Assembly: GCA_034336665.1 (NCBI GenBank)
Contig: CM067592.1
Coordinates: 50,671,783-50,735,782, forward strand
DNA length: 64,000 nucleotides
Origin: Luscinia megarhynchos
Taxonomy: Eukaryota > Chordata > Aves > Passeriformes > Turdidae
Direction: 5' to 3'
The translations under genes were made by a program, and so were the position numbers. Positions 49,601 to 61,160 of this stretch are shown piece by piece. Position 1 is the stretch's first letter; every line of letters starts with the position of its first letter. The notes beneath the pieces were generated by a model. That model worked only from the letters and a program-made list of their open reading frames with translations, searched no databases and had not been told where the DNA came from.

Positions 49601-51516
49601 CTGCAAACCTGTGTGCAGAGCAAAGCCCAGGTCATGCTGGCAGTGCTGGCTCCTGCCTTGGGGCATGGGAGCGATGGGGAGACTGGCAGGACTGGGATGG
49701 AGCACCTTTGGGGGTTGGTGGCAAGGCCGAGTTGCTTCTGGCATCCCTTCCAGAAGGCATCAACCTCCTCTGGTGTATGCAGTGTGCTGATGTAAGCTTG
49801 GAAGAGCAGACGCAGAAAGAGAGAGGGGGCGTACTCTGACACTATAGGTGGGCACCAGGTCCAGTTGAAGACATTCCACAGAGTCACAGTTGCCTACAAA
49901 AAATAAAGCACCCAGAGACAAGAGTAGGTGCCAAGACATCCATGTGCAGGGCCTGAGCATGCGAGGGAGAGGCTGGGGCAGACACCGTGGGAGCAGCTGG
50001 CCTGGTGCCCCAGGTTTCAGCACAGTGCCTGAGGCAGGGAGATGCAGCTGTGGGGAGGACAGAGAGCTGGCTGCTCGAGACGTGGCCTGGGGGCAAGCAG
50101 AGGTCAGTTGCAGGAACTCACAGCCAGAGCAAAGACTCCTGTGCTGTCCCCATCAGAGGTGTACACAGAGGTGTCCACTGGCCAGGCGCTCAGCACAGTG
50201 ATGAGGATCTGCAGCGCCCGACTCCCGCAGTGCCAGCGGAGGTCAGGATCACCCCCACATGGCACGCAGCAGCTCTGTGGGGGTCAGAGCTCTGTGTCAG
50301 GGGGTCTCGGCCACAGCACTGTGGCCTGGGCTGCTGCAGGGGCCCGCGCTGGCCGTCAGCCCTGCCTCTGCCCACTGGCCCTGGCCGGCAGCGCCCAGCC
50401 AGCCCAGGGGGTGCAGCCCCGCGAGGGAGGGAGCGTGGCAGCACGCCCAGGGGCTGACATGGCAGCACGCCCAGGGGCTGACAGACATGGCAGCACTGCA
50501 AACGGAGGGGCCGCAGGGGCTTGGAGCTGTGCGCCTGTGTGGCACTCAGCAGGGACAGGCTCTGCAGGGTGGCGGGGGATGAACCCTAAGCCCTCAAGGC
50601 AGGTGGGGCTGCCATACCTGTCCCCCGATGGGGCCCAGCGCAAGAGAGTCATCAGCACATCCCAGGGGTATTCCTTGGTCAGCTCCAGAAGGGCCTTGTC
50701 CAGCCTGTGCCCAGCAGACTCATTGGCCGTGAGCCACTTGTGGATGTACCGCACCATGGCAGGCACCTGCAGAAGGTGTGGGGAGACCTGGAGACCTGCC
50801 AGAGCAGCAACTTCCCCAGCTTCCCCTGAGAAGTGCTGCCCTTCCCACCACATTGGGCTGGGCCTCAAAGGCTGAGGGAAACGCAGCAGAGCTGACTTGA
50901 GGCGCCAAACAGTTCCTGGGGTGATCGAGCCCTGGCCACAGGCTGCTTACTTGCTTTGGACTGGAGACACCCTTCTCCACAAGCAAATGCAGCATGGCAG
51001 CACTGGTCTCAGCACCAAAGAGGCAAAAGTTTGCCGATGGCCCAGTGCCCACACTGGTGGTCTCTTCCCGCCAAACGCGCACGATGAATTCACAGATCAT
51101 CTGCAGAAGGGCAGGAAGAGAGGGAGAATCCATGGAGTGCTCCAAGCACGGTGCTGGGCTGAGCAGTGACAGCAGCCCCAGCCCAGGTGGGGATGGCTGC
51201 AGTACCTGCGCTGCTCTGCGGAAGCGGCCACGGGCAGGGTCCTGCTCTTGTGTCCGGTCCGTGGCTGCACCTGGCACAGAGCGAGCGCAGCCAGGGCTGA
51301 GGGGCTGCGGGAGAGGCCGGGGAGCAGCCCAGCCCTGCATTCCCAGGCAGGGACAGCCCCGGGATGCACCAGCCCTGTGGCCCAGCTCTGGCACTCACCC
51401 TCCTGCAGCAGCTGGACCTGCTCCAGCTCTCCAGGCTGCTGTGCTGAGGTAGCTGCAGCCTCCTCCTCCTCCTCCACCCAGGCCAGCTTGGGCACCCTGG
51501 GGGGTGTCTGCTCCAT
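46608..51516 (-). CDS. MROH-like gene (maestro HEAT-like repeat family), 15 exons
   Basis: The protein belongs to the maestro HEAT-like repeat family: alpha-helical repeat proteins of poorly known function, expanded in birds. Exons in minus-strand order: 51540-51399, 51270-51206, 51100-50951, 50766-50618, 50274-50122, 49893-49706, 49608-49471, 49214-49100, 48927-48790, 48575-48399, 48267-48112, 47966-47865, 47521-47419, 47157-47101, 46807-46608 (stop TGA). All junctions are GT-AG and phases agree from exon to exon, except exon 5, which is off by one base. The first ATG in the first listed exon is at 51516-51514; the frame is open upstream to 51570, so an earlier exon is possible. Segments typical of the family include DNRHVQLLSICLFQEV, SLLPLFFHGHDEN, AAEHLRQALPYL and LQDMADDISPAIS. 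About 670 codons. It may be functional, or a young pseudogene if the exon 5 fault is real. The paralogue number was not assigned. Confidence 0.82.
50122..50274 (-). pseudogene. MROH-like exon 5, with a frame problem
   Basis: The exon has a good acceptor and donor, and its phases are fixed by its neighbours: it should begin by completing an Arg codon and end at a codon boundary. Its 153 bp do not fit; 151 or 154 would. The first part reads RAAACHVGVILTSAGTAG in the expected frame. The second part (SRALQILITVLSAWPV and TSDGDSTGVFALA) matches the family in another frame. The shift falls near 50213-50225, at a G-rich site. Either a one-base lesion or a sequencing error would explain it. Confidence 0.65.
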
Positions 51517-51570
51517 GTCTCTGTTTGGAGTTAGGATGGCCTGCAGGAGAGATGCCTTGAAAAACCTCAA

Positions 51571-52274
51571 AGATCAAGTGCTGCAGTTGTGCCTTGAAGG
51601 CACAACTGCAACAGAGAAGCCTTGGGAAGGCTGAAGGACAGTAAGTCCTGCAGTCTGTCCTCGAGGGCAGCGGCCGCAGGGACGGCAGACGCTTCGGAAA
51701 TGCTCCGGCTCGCCGAGTCCCGCAGTCTGGCCTCGAGGTCACCTGCACAGGTAACACTTTGGGAAAGCTCCGGGTCAGCAAGGAACGAGCTGGCTCTGCG
51801 GGGGCTCCTCACAGCACCGCTCTCTCCGTCCTGTCCCGACGCGTGCACCGAGCACTGTGGCGTGGCCGTGTCGCCGCCAGCACCTATGTCACCACGTGTC
51901 ACAAAGGGCCACCCTTGTACGCTGCGTTCTGTTCCATCCCACGGTGACCACGGTGTCACAAAGAGCCGTAGGACACACCCCCACGTGCCCTGGGGACACC
52001 CCCGCCCCCCCAGACTGCCCCAGCTTGCAAGGAAGGCATTCCCCAAGTGTCGAGGACAGCCCAAGTGGAACTTGAGGATCGGCTCAAACAACAAGCAGAT
52101 GCTCCTCTACTCTGCCTGCTCAGGGCAGCAGAAGGAGCCTCCACAGTTGCTGACGCAGCTGCAGCAGGAAGGGCACCGGGGCCTTCCATAGAAGCTGCCA
52201 GGGCCTCTTTGGGACATGACCTGATGCTGGGTGGCTGCCACACAGGGCTGTGACACAGACATGGGACGTATGGC
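51571..52274. other. Region upstream of the first recognised MROH-like exon
   Basis: Moderately GC-rich. Related phrases recur on opposite strands: LEDRLQDLLSF-like on the minus strand near 51640-51690 and LEDRLKQQ-like on the plus strand near 52060-52090. This may reflect short inverted similarity, or remnants of a leading exon. No exon with splice sites could be fixed. Confidence 0.4.
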
Positions 52275-52997
52275 TGTCCTGGTTTGAAGGACAGGTGTCT
52301 GCCAATAAAGGCAGAGGTTTTCCTTTGAAGTAGAAACCTTAATTCCACTCTCCCCAAGTATTATAAATGTTTGAATCCAAAACTCTGAGGCAGAGATAAG
52401 GGGGTAGGAATAACAGCTCTTTTACTAATATATCTAACCGTACAAGCAGAAACAAACAACAGTTGTTAAAATAACAACAAAACAGAACCGATAACTCAGT
52501 TCCAGTCCTTTCTTTAGCTGTGGGCACACTCTCTCTGCCGTCGGTCCCGGTGCTCCAGGTGGAACAAAGCCCAGCAGCTGCAGAGAGGCGGGAGCGTGGG
52601 CGGGAGGGGCGGCAGCGGCCACGCCGGTCTCGGGTGGGAGCGGCTGGAGCGGCAGCTCCTCGCTCACCGCTGTGCCCGGTGATCAGCTGTGTCCGCAGAG
52701 GCAGGAGGCTGCAGCGGGGCGGATGCAGGGCAGGTGAGCGCACAGGGTCTGGCTCTCCTGCCTTCGGCCGCGCGGCTGCAGACGGGGCGTCCTCCTCTGA
52801 GCTCGCCAGAAACACGAGTCTTCTCTGGAAGCACGAGAGCCCCTCCGCCAGCCCAGCTCCCACCTGCACCTTTTGTCCAGAGTTGTGAAAGGTCCTGGGT
52901 GTGACCCGGCCAGCTCCATTGGCATGATAATGGGAAAAATTCTTTAAATTGACACAGTAATAGAAAAACACTCAACCCCCAACAATGGCCCAGGACA
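52275..52997 (-). mobile_element. LTR, ERVL-type, GC-rich, minus orientation
   Basis: 723 bp with inverted termini TGTCCTGG...CCAGGACA. On the minus strand its 3' portion aligns with the solo LTR at 38913-39659, including TAGTAAA, the CTGTT...CCTA stretch that follows and the final ACAGACACCTGTC-like end. Its middle (about 52545-52780) is much more GC- and CpG-rich than the relative. The flanking 5 bp (ATGGC and CGAAT) do not match, so it has lost its duplication or is a recombinant. It lies about 0.7 kb upstream of the first recognised MROH-like exon, in the same orientation, and could serve as an alternative promoter. Confidence 0.7.
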
Positions 52998-54429
52998 CGA
53001 ATGCTGCTCGGAACCCTGGGGCCTGGGAAGCACTGGAATTAGCAGGTGTGGCAGAGCCCCTTCCAAAGGAGACCTGCCACCCCCGAGCCCTGCCAGTGCT
53101 GGTGCCTGCTCCTGCCACAGAGACCTGTGCCCCTGGGGCACTTCTGTGACCGAGGACAGCCAAAGCCCACGTGCATTGGTGTCTGTGCTCCTTTCTGCAG
53201 GTGCCTGTTGGCAGGAGCACCTGGACCAATTGGTGGCAACACCTGGTCAGAAGGCAGAAGCTGTTGTTCCTCCTGCAATGATTTTTGCTTCGAAGTGATT
53301 ATCTGCAGCACAAAAACCCCATCCACTGTTGACCTTCACAGCACAATTAGATTCTAACAGAGATCCTGTCAAGTTTCCTTGTGTTCTTCTGACTGTTTTT
53401 CTTGCTTTCTGGAAAAAAATATCAGACCAGTGTGTGATGCACAATGCTCCAGGTTGCTGCCTGTCTGCCTGTGGCCAGCAGCTCTTGTCCAAACACATCT
53501 GGGTGTGTGCTGGGCAAGGGAATGGAAAGGAACTAGCAGAGATTTTCCCCGGTGAACCAGTGAGGAACCTGGGGCAAGTGCAGAAGAAAGGGATAACTCT
53601 GGGATAAGACAAGCTGTTCTGTGTCTCTGATGATGCTGCCAGCACCATGAGGGAACAGCCAAGACAAGCGCTGGAAGCAAACATATCCTGCCACTTTCTG
53701 CTCGTCCATGGACACGGAACACACTTATTCCTATGGCTCCAGGAGACCTGATCCAGGAACAAGGGAGGGCCATGCATTGGTAGGGAACAGCCTCCAACAG
53801 GAGCAGAGCAGAATCCTCTCAGGAGAGCCTCAGCTTGTGACCTCGGCCATCAGTTCAGCAGACACCAAAGTGCTTCCTTCCCTCCATCCCTGAACCTCAG
53901 CCACACGAGTCCTGCTTTCCTTTAGCATCTGCTGCTTCTTCCTTCTTTCTGAGGAAGTTCTCCATTTTGAGTTTAGAAGCTCACGCTGCCTGTTTTGAGG
54001 TGCCTGAATGGAGGAGCGTGTCAGCAGCTGCAGCCCAGGGCTCGTGTCCCATCAGAGTCTCTAACAATGGCACCAACGCTGCTGCCTCGGGACAGCCGGC
54101 TGTGGCAGGCGAGTCTGCCCTCAAGCACGGCCCCTGAAGTCAGTCACGGGGACAGGCTGCAGCTGCAGCTGCCAAGCGTGGCTGTGAGGCTGGCAAGGCA
54201 AGAGAAAGCCATAGCGACCACTTTCCTGACACCTTTTGCCAAGCCATGTAAAACACTGCCCACAGTCCCCCTTATTTTGGCACCCTGGCTGGTGTGGATG
54301 CCTTCCTGAGAAGGTACAAACCTTCTGGGTGCTGCTGTTCCTGCACACTCTGGTGATTTTTCTCTGGTGTGCAGAGCCATGTTGACAGCAGCGACACCAC
54401 AGGCCAGCCAGCTCCAGGAAACAACATCC
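52998..54429. other. Moderately GC-rich non-coding stretch
   Basis: No exon with family similarity and matching splice sites was found. Some of it may be old duplicate of the MROH locus, given the mosaic that follows, but I could not show homology. Confidence 0.45.
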
Positions 54430-54575
54430 CAGCCATGGCAGCAGCAGCTCTGTGGGCCCTGAGCACAGTGTCGGGGGGTCTCGGCCACACAGCACCGTGG
54501 CCTGGGCAGCCCCAGGGGCCAGGGCTGACCGCCAGCCCTGCCTCTGCACACTGCGCCTCACCAGCAGCAGCAGGT
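54430..54575. pseudogene. Mosaic of MROH-locus fragments
   Basis: About 54430-54545 resembles 50258-50375, the acceptor side of MROH-like exon 5 plus the intron before it. Shared segments include GCAGCAGCTCTGTGGG, GGGGTCTCGGCCACA and CAGCCCTGCCTCTGC. From about 54550 it switches to sequence like 45808-45835 (CTGCGCCTCACCAGCAGCAG). Two pieces that lie 4.5 kb apart in the main locus are therefore joined here. Confidence 0.6.
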
Positions 54576-56089
54576 GTTTTTCAAAGATTTCCTTCTGTCT
54601 ACTAAAATACATGAGCAGCTGACTTTTGGGCATAATCTATCACTTCAAGCATTTTGCAGTCTCTCCGTCTGCACTACATGTCATCTGAGGCCTGAGCACC
54701 AGGTGAAAGGGAAGAATGATGTAAAAACAGTCATAATGGAAGGCCAGTGGAAGGCAGGTGCAGGCATGGATGCTGCCAAATGACCATTACATGGTCAATT
54801 GGAAACGAGCATTTTTAGTGAAGACCAAAGTCCCAACTTGGAATGCCCAATTTCATGATCAGTTTCTCATTCTGACACTCTGCAGACTGTCCAAACCATG
54901 TGTATGTGCATGTATCTAGATGTGTAAAATTATATGTAAGGTCACATTCATTTTCAGTTTTGGTGCATCTCTTTTGTACATAACATTGAAATATCATTAA
55001 CTATAGTCAACCTTAATTAGGATACAGGTTATTGCAATAATAATTGTTATTATTAATTTTTCTTTTATTTTTTTTTAATCTTAAGGCAAATCAATATCTG
55101 GAAACAAATAATGAAAGTTATCTTAGATCTGCTTATTTGTCAGAGCATGACTTGTACTCATGTCATTGATATGTACGGAAAAAAGTGTACAACCTGCAAC
55201 ATTGTAGTTCATAGATATTTGTGATAAATACTAGTGAGTGAGTTAATCTGGAAGACAAATACATTAAACTGTATTTTCTGCAAGAATACATTTTTTGACC
55301 ATTTAAAAAAAAAAAAAGTCCTATTCCCAGTCTCTTTATTGTTTTTTCATTCTATTGCAGTACATTTGTCAGCTTTTGACAGGGTTAATAACATATAGAG
55401 GAGTAGTCATTCTATGCTTTTTGTACAACCCTAAATTAATCCACCTTCAGTCCATCAGTGGTCATAATTTTAGGCTGACTGTTCTCATTGTAGGGGAAAG
55501 AGTCTCATTTAAATTGATTGATAAACTGAGAAGTTTTGGTAAAATGCAGTCTACTTTTATTAATTTCTTGATTTAATAATGAGCTGTCTGATTTTCTTTT
55601 CTGTTCACCCACCCTCTCCTTACTTCAGCTCCCCTTGATATACACTATGAGCATTGGGTTTTTTCAGTTCTGTCATCATTTCATTCCTGATACACCTGAT
55701 ATTTTTTCTGTACATTTTTGTGTTTTACGTACAGTCTTTTTGTTACCTTTTGTCTTTGCTATAGATGCAAAAATTATTGTAGTGAATAGACAATTGATTT
55801 ACCTGCATTAGTATTATCTCCTTGATAGTTCCAGAAAGAGGCTTGAGAAACACCTTTTCCTGCCACATCCTTTGAAACATGGGGATTGTGCTTTCTCTAA
55901 GAAAATAACCTTTCTGAACTTTTAGAGGGCTTTTTTTCAGTATTTTATTGTTTTCAAAATATGTGAAGATGTATATAAAATTTACTTTTAACTCTCCTAA
56001 GCCTTTGGTCTCAACAGTATTTTGAGAGAATTTGAAAGCTACTGCATCACTGAGTTCAGAATGTAGACTTTGCTTTTATACTAATTTAT

Positions 56090-56160
56090 TTTGGTTTTGG
56101 TTTGTTTGTTGTTGGTTTTGGTTTTCGTTTGTTTGGTTTTGTTTTGGTTTTTTTTTTTTT
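56090..56160. repeat. G/T-rich low-complexity block
   Basis: TTTTGG and TTTG motifs ending in a T14 run. Similar in style to 61950-62165. Confidence 0.75.
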
Positions 56161-58458
56161 AAAGTAGAACCCAAGAGGTGGTTAATCCAAACCATATAAT
56201 TAATTTCTTTTAAAATAAATGTTCAGCTTTATGTTTAGCTTTGACCTCAGAGAAGCAATAAGAAATCTCTATATATTTCCAAAAGTTTTCAGCAAAAAGT
56301 ACGAAAATAGGAGGAAAATAGACAATGAAGTGGGAGTTAAAGTGGCAGGTGGTGGTTCTGCCCACAGTACAAACATGTTTGAATGGGAGATGTTGTCTTA
56401 AAATTATGTTTCGTGTTACATCAACAGTTACAAAAAATAAACTTTAAGGGGGGAAAAAGGAAAATCAAAATAATCTTTCAAGAGATCCTTGTTAGAAACT
56501 GAGTTCTGCTACCTACAATAGGAAAACAATGGGCTTGGACTCAAACCAAGGTCATAGTCTGTTTCATACTTTGTTAAAAATTCTTGAGTTTTGGAAAGAA
56601 GAGTGACTTAAGGCCTGCCTTTGATCTTTGTAAGATAATAAAGTATTCCTTTTTGGACATTACTGTAGAATTTTCAAATTAAAAATATACCCATTATTTT
56701 TAATCCACTTCCCTCTGAAGTAACACAAACTGATCAACTGTGAGGGCAGGTTAGGAGGATAGAAAACCAGCTTGTTTTGTTGGATGTGGTTTGTTTTTTT
56801 TTGTCTCTCTGTTAATTTCAGTTTATCTTTCTCCTGAATTTTTTTTCTACTGTCCAACTTTTCTTGTTGTTCACCCTCAATATTAGCATAATTTTTCCAA
56901 GGGACTGACTTTTTGAAACTGAACTCTCTAAATTATGTTTTTAGTAGAAATTAAAAGTTAATGAATTTAAAAATGTTACTCCTAAAAGCCTTACACTGAC
57001 TGGTAAAACATTATTTTAAAATATACCTGTCTAGGTAACCTAAACCCAAAATTTACTTTAGCTTTTTGGCTTTGATTCTAATTTCAGCTAACTGCCTCTT
57101 TAGCCTGGTGCTCTCTTCTAGTGAAAGCATGGTGCAATTTCTGAAACTTGTTGTGCACTCAGGAGCACAAGAGAGAGTAAAATAATCAGGTGTGGGGAAT
57201 GTCAGAAAGTTTGTCTTATAGGAAATTCTTATCTGATCTTACTTCTAGAGTCAAAACAATTGGTAAATTTAAATGATAACTAGAATAACTAGAGCATTTG
57301 TATTGGCAACTGAGAGAAATAACTGCAACTTAGATACATGTGAGAAAATCATAAAGAGACTGAGGAATAAAAAATTAAATAAGAGAGATACAACTTTTTT
57401 TATTGTCAAATTAAATACTATTATAAGAGAAAAAGATGAAATCAGAAAAAGTTACTCAGCCAATGCTTGAGAGATAGTGGAATATATTTTGCTTAGTTAT
57501 GGAAAGAACTTGTTTATTTCAAATATGTGTTTCACCAAGATTAAAGTAAGACAGAAATGACAGTCAAACTGTCTTAAATACAGAAGGTAAACATCTAAAG
57601 CTGTGTTGAACCCAAGATGTTATGATGGTGGCAGTGAAGTGAAAGGTGGCAAAGTTCTAGCCTTCATATGCTGCAGCGGAGTACAGTGGAGAGAGTGGTT
57701 CTGCTTCTTACAGAAAATTCTCTAAAACTCTAATACAAGAAAGAACATAATCTGAATTTGTAAATCCACTTGTCTCTCTATTTCAACAATTTATTCCTAA
57801 AAAGTTCAAGTGAAGATACCTTGAATTGCAGTTGATGTTACAGAGATGCTTGGTGTATGGGATGTACTAGCCAACTCAGAATTGATACTGTAATAACACT
57901 CTGTGCTACAAATTGCAAAAGAAGGGAATCCTCAGAATTTAATAAGGTAGAATTCCATGGAAGGAAGTAAAACTTTCCGTGGTGCTCTTCCACAAATATG
58001 TCGATTGCTCCAATAATTGCAGTGAAGCCAGTTTAGACTATGCTATTATGTGTCAAATGACCCTTGTAAGCCAAAGGACACCTGCCTTATTATTAATTCT
58101 GTAACAAAAGCTTCTCTTGTTATTTTTACTTCTACCCAAGGTTATGCTTCATATTTATGGAACATTTTTGTTATTCAGCAGGACTGGCTTATAATTGGCA
58201 TATGCTCATTTTCTTGGTCATACTAATATAGGCATTAGTTATTTTCCAGTGTCTCTGAGTCTTTTCAGAGGAAAGGTTGCTCATGTGATACAAGAGGTCT
58301 TTGGAAGATTCTCCATTCTAGAGAGCCATATTGGAGTTTATTCAAGGGATTGTACCTGTAGTAGGGCAGTAAAATCACCCTATTTGCTGACTGAAAATTT
58401 TTGCCCTGAAATTGGTGTAAGAAGAGATATAGAAAGAGTTCAAAGATTTTGGTGGTTT

Positions 58459-58513
58459 GTTTTTTTTTTTTTTTTGGTTTTTTTTTTTTTTTTTTTTTTG
58501 TTTTTTTTTTTTG
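58459..58513. repeat. Poly-T tract with rare G
   Basis: About 55 bp of T broken by a few G. It makes false open frames on both strands. Confidence 0.85.
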
Positions 58514-59969
58514 TCTTTCTCCCATTGTATTTTATCATTTGCTGCATAGGTCTAATTTCAAGAAGTGGAGCACTGAAAATTGAGAGCAAGAGGATGACAG
58601 GTGAAAAGTGTAGTTTGGAACAGTGCCCTCTCTGTGCTACAGGGATGTTAAAATCATTAACTTTTATTTCAATATGAAAGCAAAGAAACAATTTGTAGTA
58701 ATTCTTCCCAGGGGACAAGAGAAAGGAGATAGAAATATCTTTCCTCACGCACTTCTCTTTCACCCTCCAGGGAAATCCAAATGGGATAGTAATGAACACT
58801 GCCTCCAACAGCAGTTCAATTGGTGAGAGTGGAGGATATGTGAAGAAGAGTATGAGATATTGGAGGCTAGAACTGCAACACAGGCAAAGGAAGAGGAGAT
58901 AGAAAGATAGATGTGTGACACCCATGTTTGAATGTGAAAAAGTATGATATGAGAGAAATTCTAACAGTCCTAATGCAGAATTTGTAAGGGAAAATATAAG
59001 GGAAAAACGAACACAATTATTTTGATGAGAGATGACAAAAAATATTATCTGGTTTTGCCCTATAATGTATAGAACATAAATTGTGTAAATTCGAGGATGA
59101 TGATGCACAATTAACAGCCTCTCCTAACTCATAGCTGTGTTTATCTGAAATGTCACAAATAACACCCAAAAGTAAAACATATTCCCATAATGTTGTGCTT
59201 CTTAATTGTATTCATAAATGAAAAGTTGCTGACAATATTCATCTTTGCCTACAGGCATTATATCTGAGATTCTCTACACCTTTAGGTTCTGCCTGATTAT
59301 TAGTCTTGAAGGCTTTATCTGATAGTTTTAACTCCCTCATTTTTCAGTTCTGACTTCCATTACCTCCAGTAGAAACTTAGGTGAATTTAATTTTCTCACT
59401 GATTTTTTTCAAGGACTTGCTTCTAGTTTGTCTCATCTAAAATTTCTAAGTTCTCATTATACTCAAGTTTATGAAGCTTGTAGTGGAAAGATTGGGCCCT
59501 TTAGTATTGACCTGACTGTGCTGATTTCCTTACCACTTACATGCACTAAATCCAAGCAAACATGTTTTAGAAATAGACATTAGATTTATTGCTTTCGAGC
59601 CTCTGTAAATACTTGTGCTGATTTCTCTACTAGATAAATGTATAGAAAGGTCAAGAATATAAAAATTAATATATTCATCAGTATGAAGAAACTACTGCTA
59701 TTAAACCTGGGCCCTCTAACTATTGTTACATCAAATGCTCAAACGGTTAAAGCTAAATCAAATCAGCTAAAGCTTGTACAAACTTTTAGGTACAGGAACG
59801 AGGTATCCATAATTTCTGTGCAATTCCTGGACTTTTTATTCACTTCTTTTAGGAGATAGTTTTAAATGCTGCTTTCACTGAAAAAAATAATTACAAAGGC
59901 TAGGATGGTACCCTGCAGATGGCATTGCCCTACTCTCTGATCCCCTCCTTCAAACAAGGAGAATCAGGT

Positions 59970-60105
59970 AGTGTTGAGGGCTGCAATTGAGTTACACCCA
60001 GGTCATGGGTTCAATCCCTATATGGGCCTTCCACTTAAGAGTTGGACTTGATGATCCCTGTGGGTCCCTTTGTACTCAGAATATCCTGTGATGTTTCTGT
60101 GATGC
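59970..60105 (+). mobile_element. SINE with tRNA-Ile-like head and CR1 tail
   Basis: 59985-60028 resembles the 3' half of tRNA-Ile, with a B-box-like GGGTTCAATCCC and a matching acceptor stem (TATGGGCC). It is followed directly by a CR1 3' end (GTTGGACTTGATGATCCCTG...GTGATG). This is the build of the tRNA-Ile/CR1 SINEs described in songbirds (TguSINE1 type). The 5' half of the tRNA part is degraded or missing, so it is not a tRNA gene. Confidence 0.65.
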
Positions 60106-60109
60106 TTCA

Positions 60110-60439
60110 AAGGGTTTTGAATAGCTTCAAAGTTGTAGATTCCACACCCTCTATGGATAGCCTCTTCCAGTACTTCACCATCCTCACAGTAAAAAATACT
60201 TTTCTTATGTTTAAATGGAATTTCCTGTATTTCAATATGTGCCTCCATTGACTTGTCCTGTCAATGGTAATTACATTCACTCAATCTTCTTCACTCCTCC
60301 CCATCAAGTATTTCCACATATGGATAAAATCCCTGAGTATTTTCTTCTCCAGCCAGAGGAGTCCCAGCTCTCTTAGCCTCTCTGCACACAAGAAGAGCTC
60401 CAGTCCCTTCATTCTCCTTGCAGCCCTTCACTGGAGCAG
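60110..60439 (-). mobile_element. CR1 LINE fragment, part 1 (split by a solo LTR)
   Basis: On the minus strand it carries the CR1 3'-region phrases GGGCTGCTCCAGTGAAGG, AGAGAGGCTAAGAGAGCTGG and ACTCCTCTGGCTGGAGAAGA. It is cut at 60439 by the solo LTR and resumes at 61096. The left end, next to the SINE, is approximate. Confidence 0.8.
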
Positions 60440-60445
60440 CCCTGG

Positions 60446-61089
60446 TGTGGGAGCCCAGGACGTACCCCTGGCCTCCTTGGGGGTCTCAAAACTCCCCATG
60501 CGAGGGTCTCAAAGACCCCTGAGTGAGACCCAGGTGTCTCAGGCGCTGAATTCAAACCCTTGGGGGAAATTACCAACACAGAGGGAAGGGAAGCACTCCA
60601 CCAACATTAGTAAAGTGTAAATTAGACTGTTAGAATGTAGATAAATAGATTTTTGGGAATGTTTGTGATAAGGGACACGTGGCCAAGGTAGAGAATTTGG
60701 GGTGTGGATACCTTTTCCTCGCTCTTCTCCTTGTCATCCATGCTGGGTGACATGCTGGCACTTTCAGATTGGATGGGGGCAAAGCTGGACTGTTTAACAA
60801 AGTTGTATTGTATTGGAAAGTTATTATAAATATCTAGTGCGTAATTTAGAGTATAAAAGATAAGTCCTGTCTTTGCCAGGCGGATTCTGCCCTGGCTGCC
60901 CTACTGAACAAACCGCTGTTAGCTGGGCAAAGAATTCCTGAGATAAGAAATAATAAACTTCCTTGAAGCCTCTGAAAAACCGTCTTCTGCAGTCTCTCAT
61001 CAGTGGCTTTGGGAAAAACCTGGATTTAAACCACCTGGATGTCCTCCTGAGGTGATCTCAGGTCTAAGGAGAAACCTCAGGCAGCGACA
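60446..61089 (+). mobile_element. Solo LTR with 6-bp duplication, nested in CR1
   Basis: 644 bp, starting TGTGGGAGCC and ending GCAGCGACA, flanked by CCCTGG on both sides (60440-60445 and 61090-61095). Six bases is typical of class II (beta/alpha-like) elements. TATAAAA is at 60852-60858 and AATAAA at 60952-60957. The internal region has been lost, presumably by recombination between two LTRs. Confidence 0.85.
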
Positions 61090-61095
61090 CCCTGG

Positions 61096-61160
61096 TAAGC
61101 ACATACCTGCCCTGCACTGGGCCCAGAACAAGACACAGCACTCCAGGTGCTGATCCCCTG
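61096..61160 (-). mobile_element. CR1 LINE fragment, part 2
   Basis: Continues the CR1 cut at 60439 (CTGGGCCCAGAACAAGACAC, ACAGCACTCCAGGTGC). The right end is approximate. Confidence 0.65.

Larger units (their letters stand above)
54576..59969. other. AT-rich non-coding stretch
   Basis: No gene supported. It contains G/T-rich blocks near 56090-56160 and a T-rich tract at 58459-58513. Open frames made of Phe/Lys runs come from those tracts. Confidence 0.6.

Noticed and set aside
52275..52997. A target-site duplication for this LTR
   Set aside because: The flanking five or six bases on the two sides differ (ATGGC against CGAAT).
58265..58677. Poly-Phe and poly-Lys open frames
   Set aside because: They come from the poly-T tract at 58459-58513.
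59985..60030. A tRNA-Ile gene
   Set aside because: Only the 3' half is recognisable and it runs straight into a CR1 tail, which marks a SINE.
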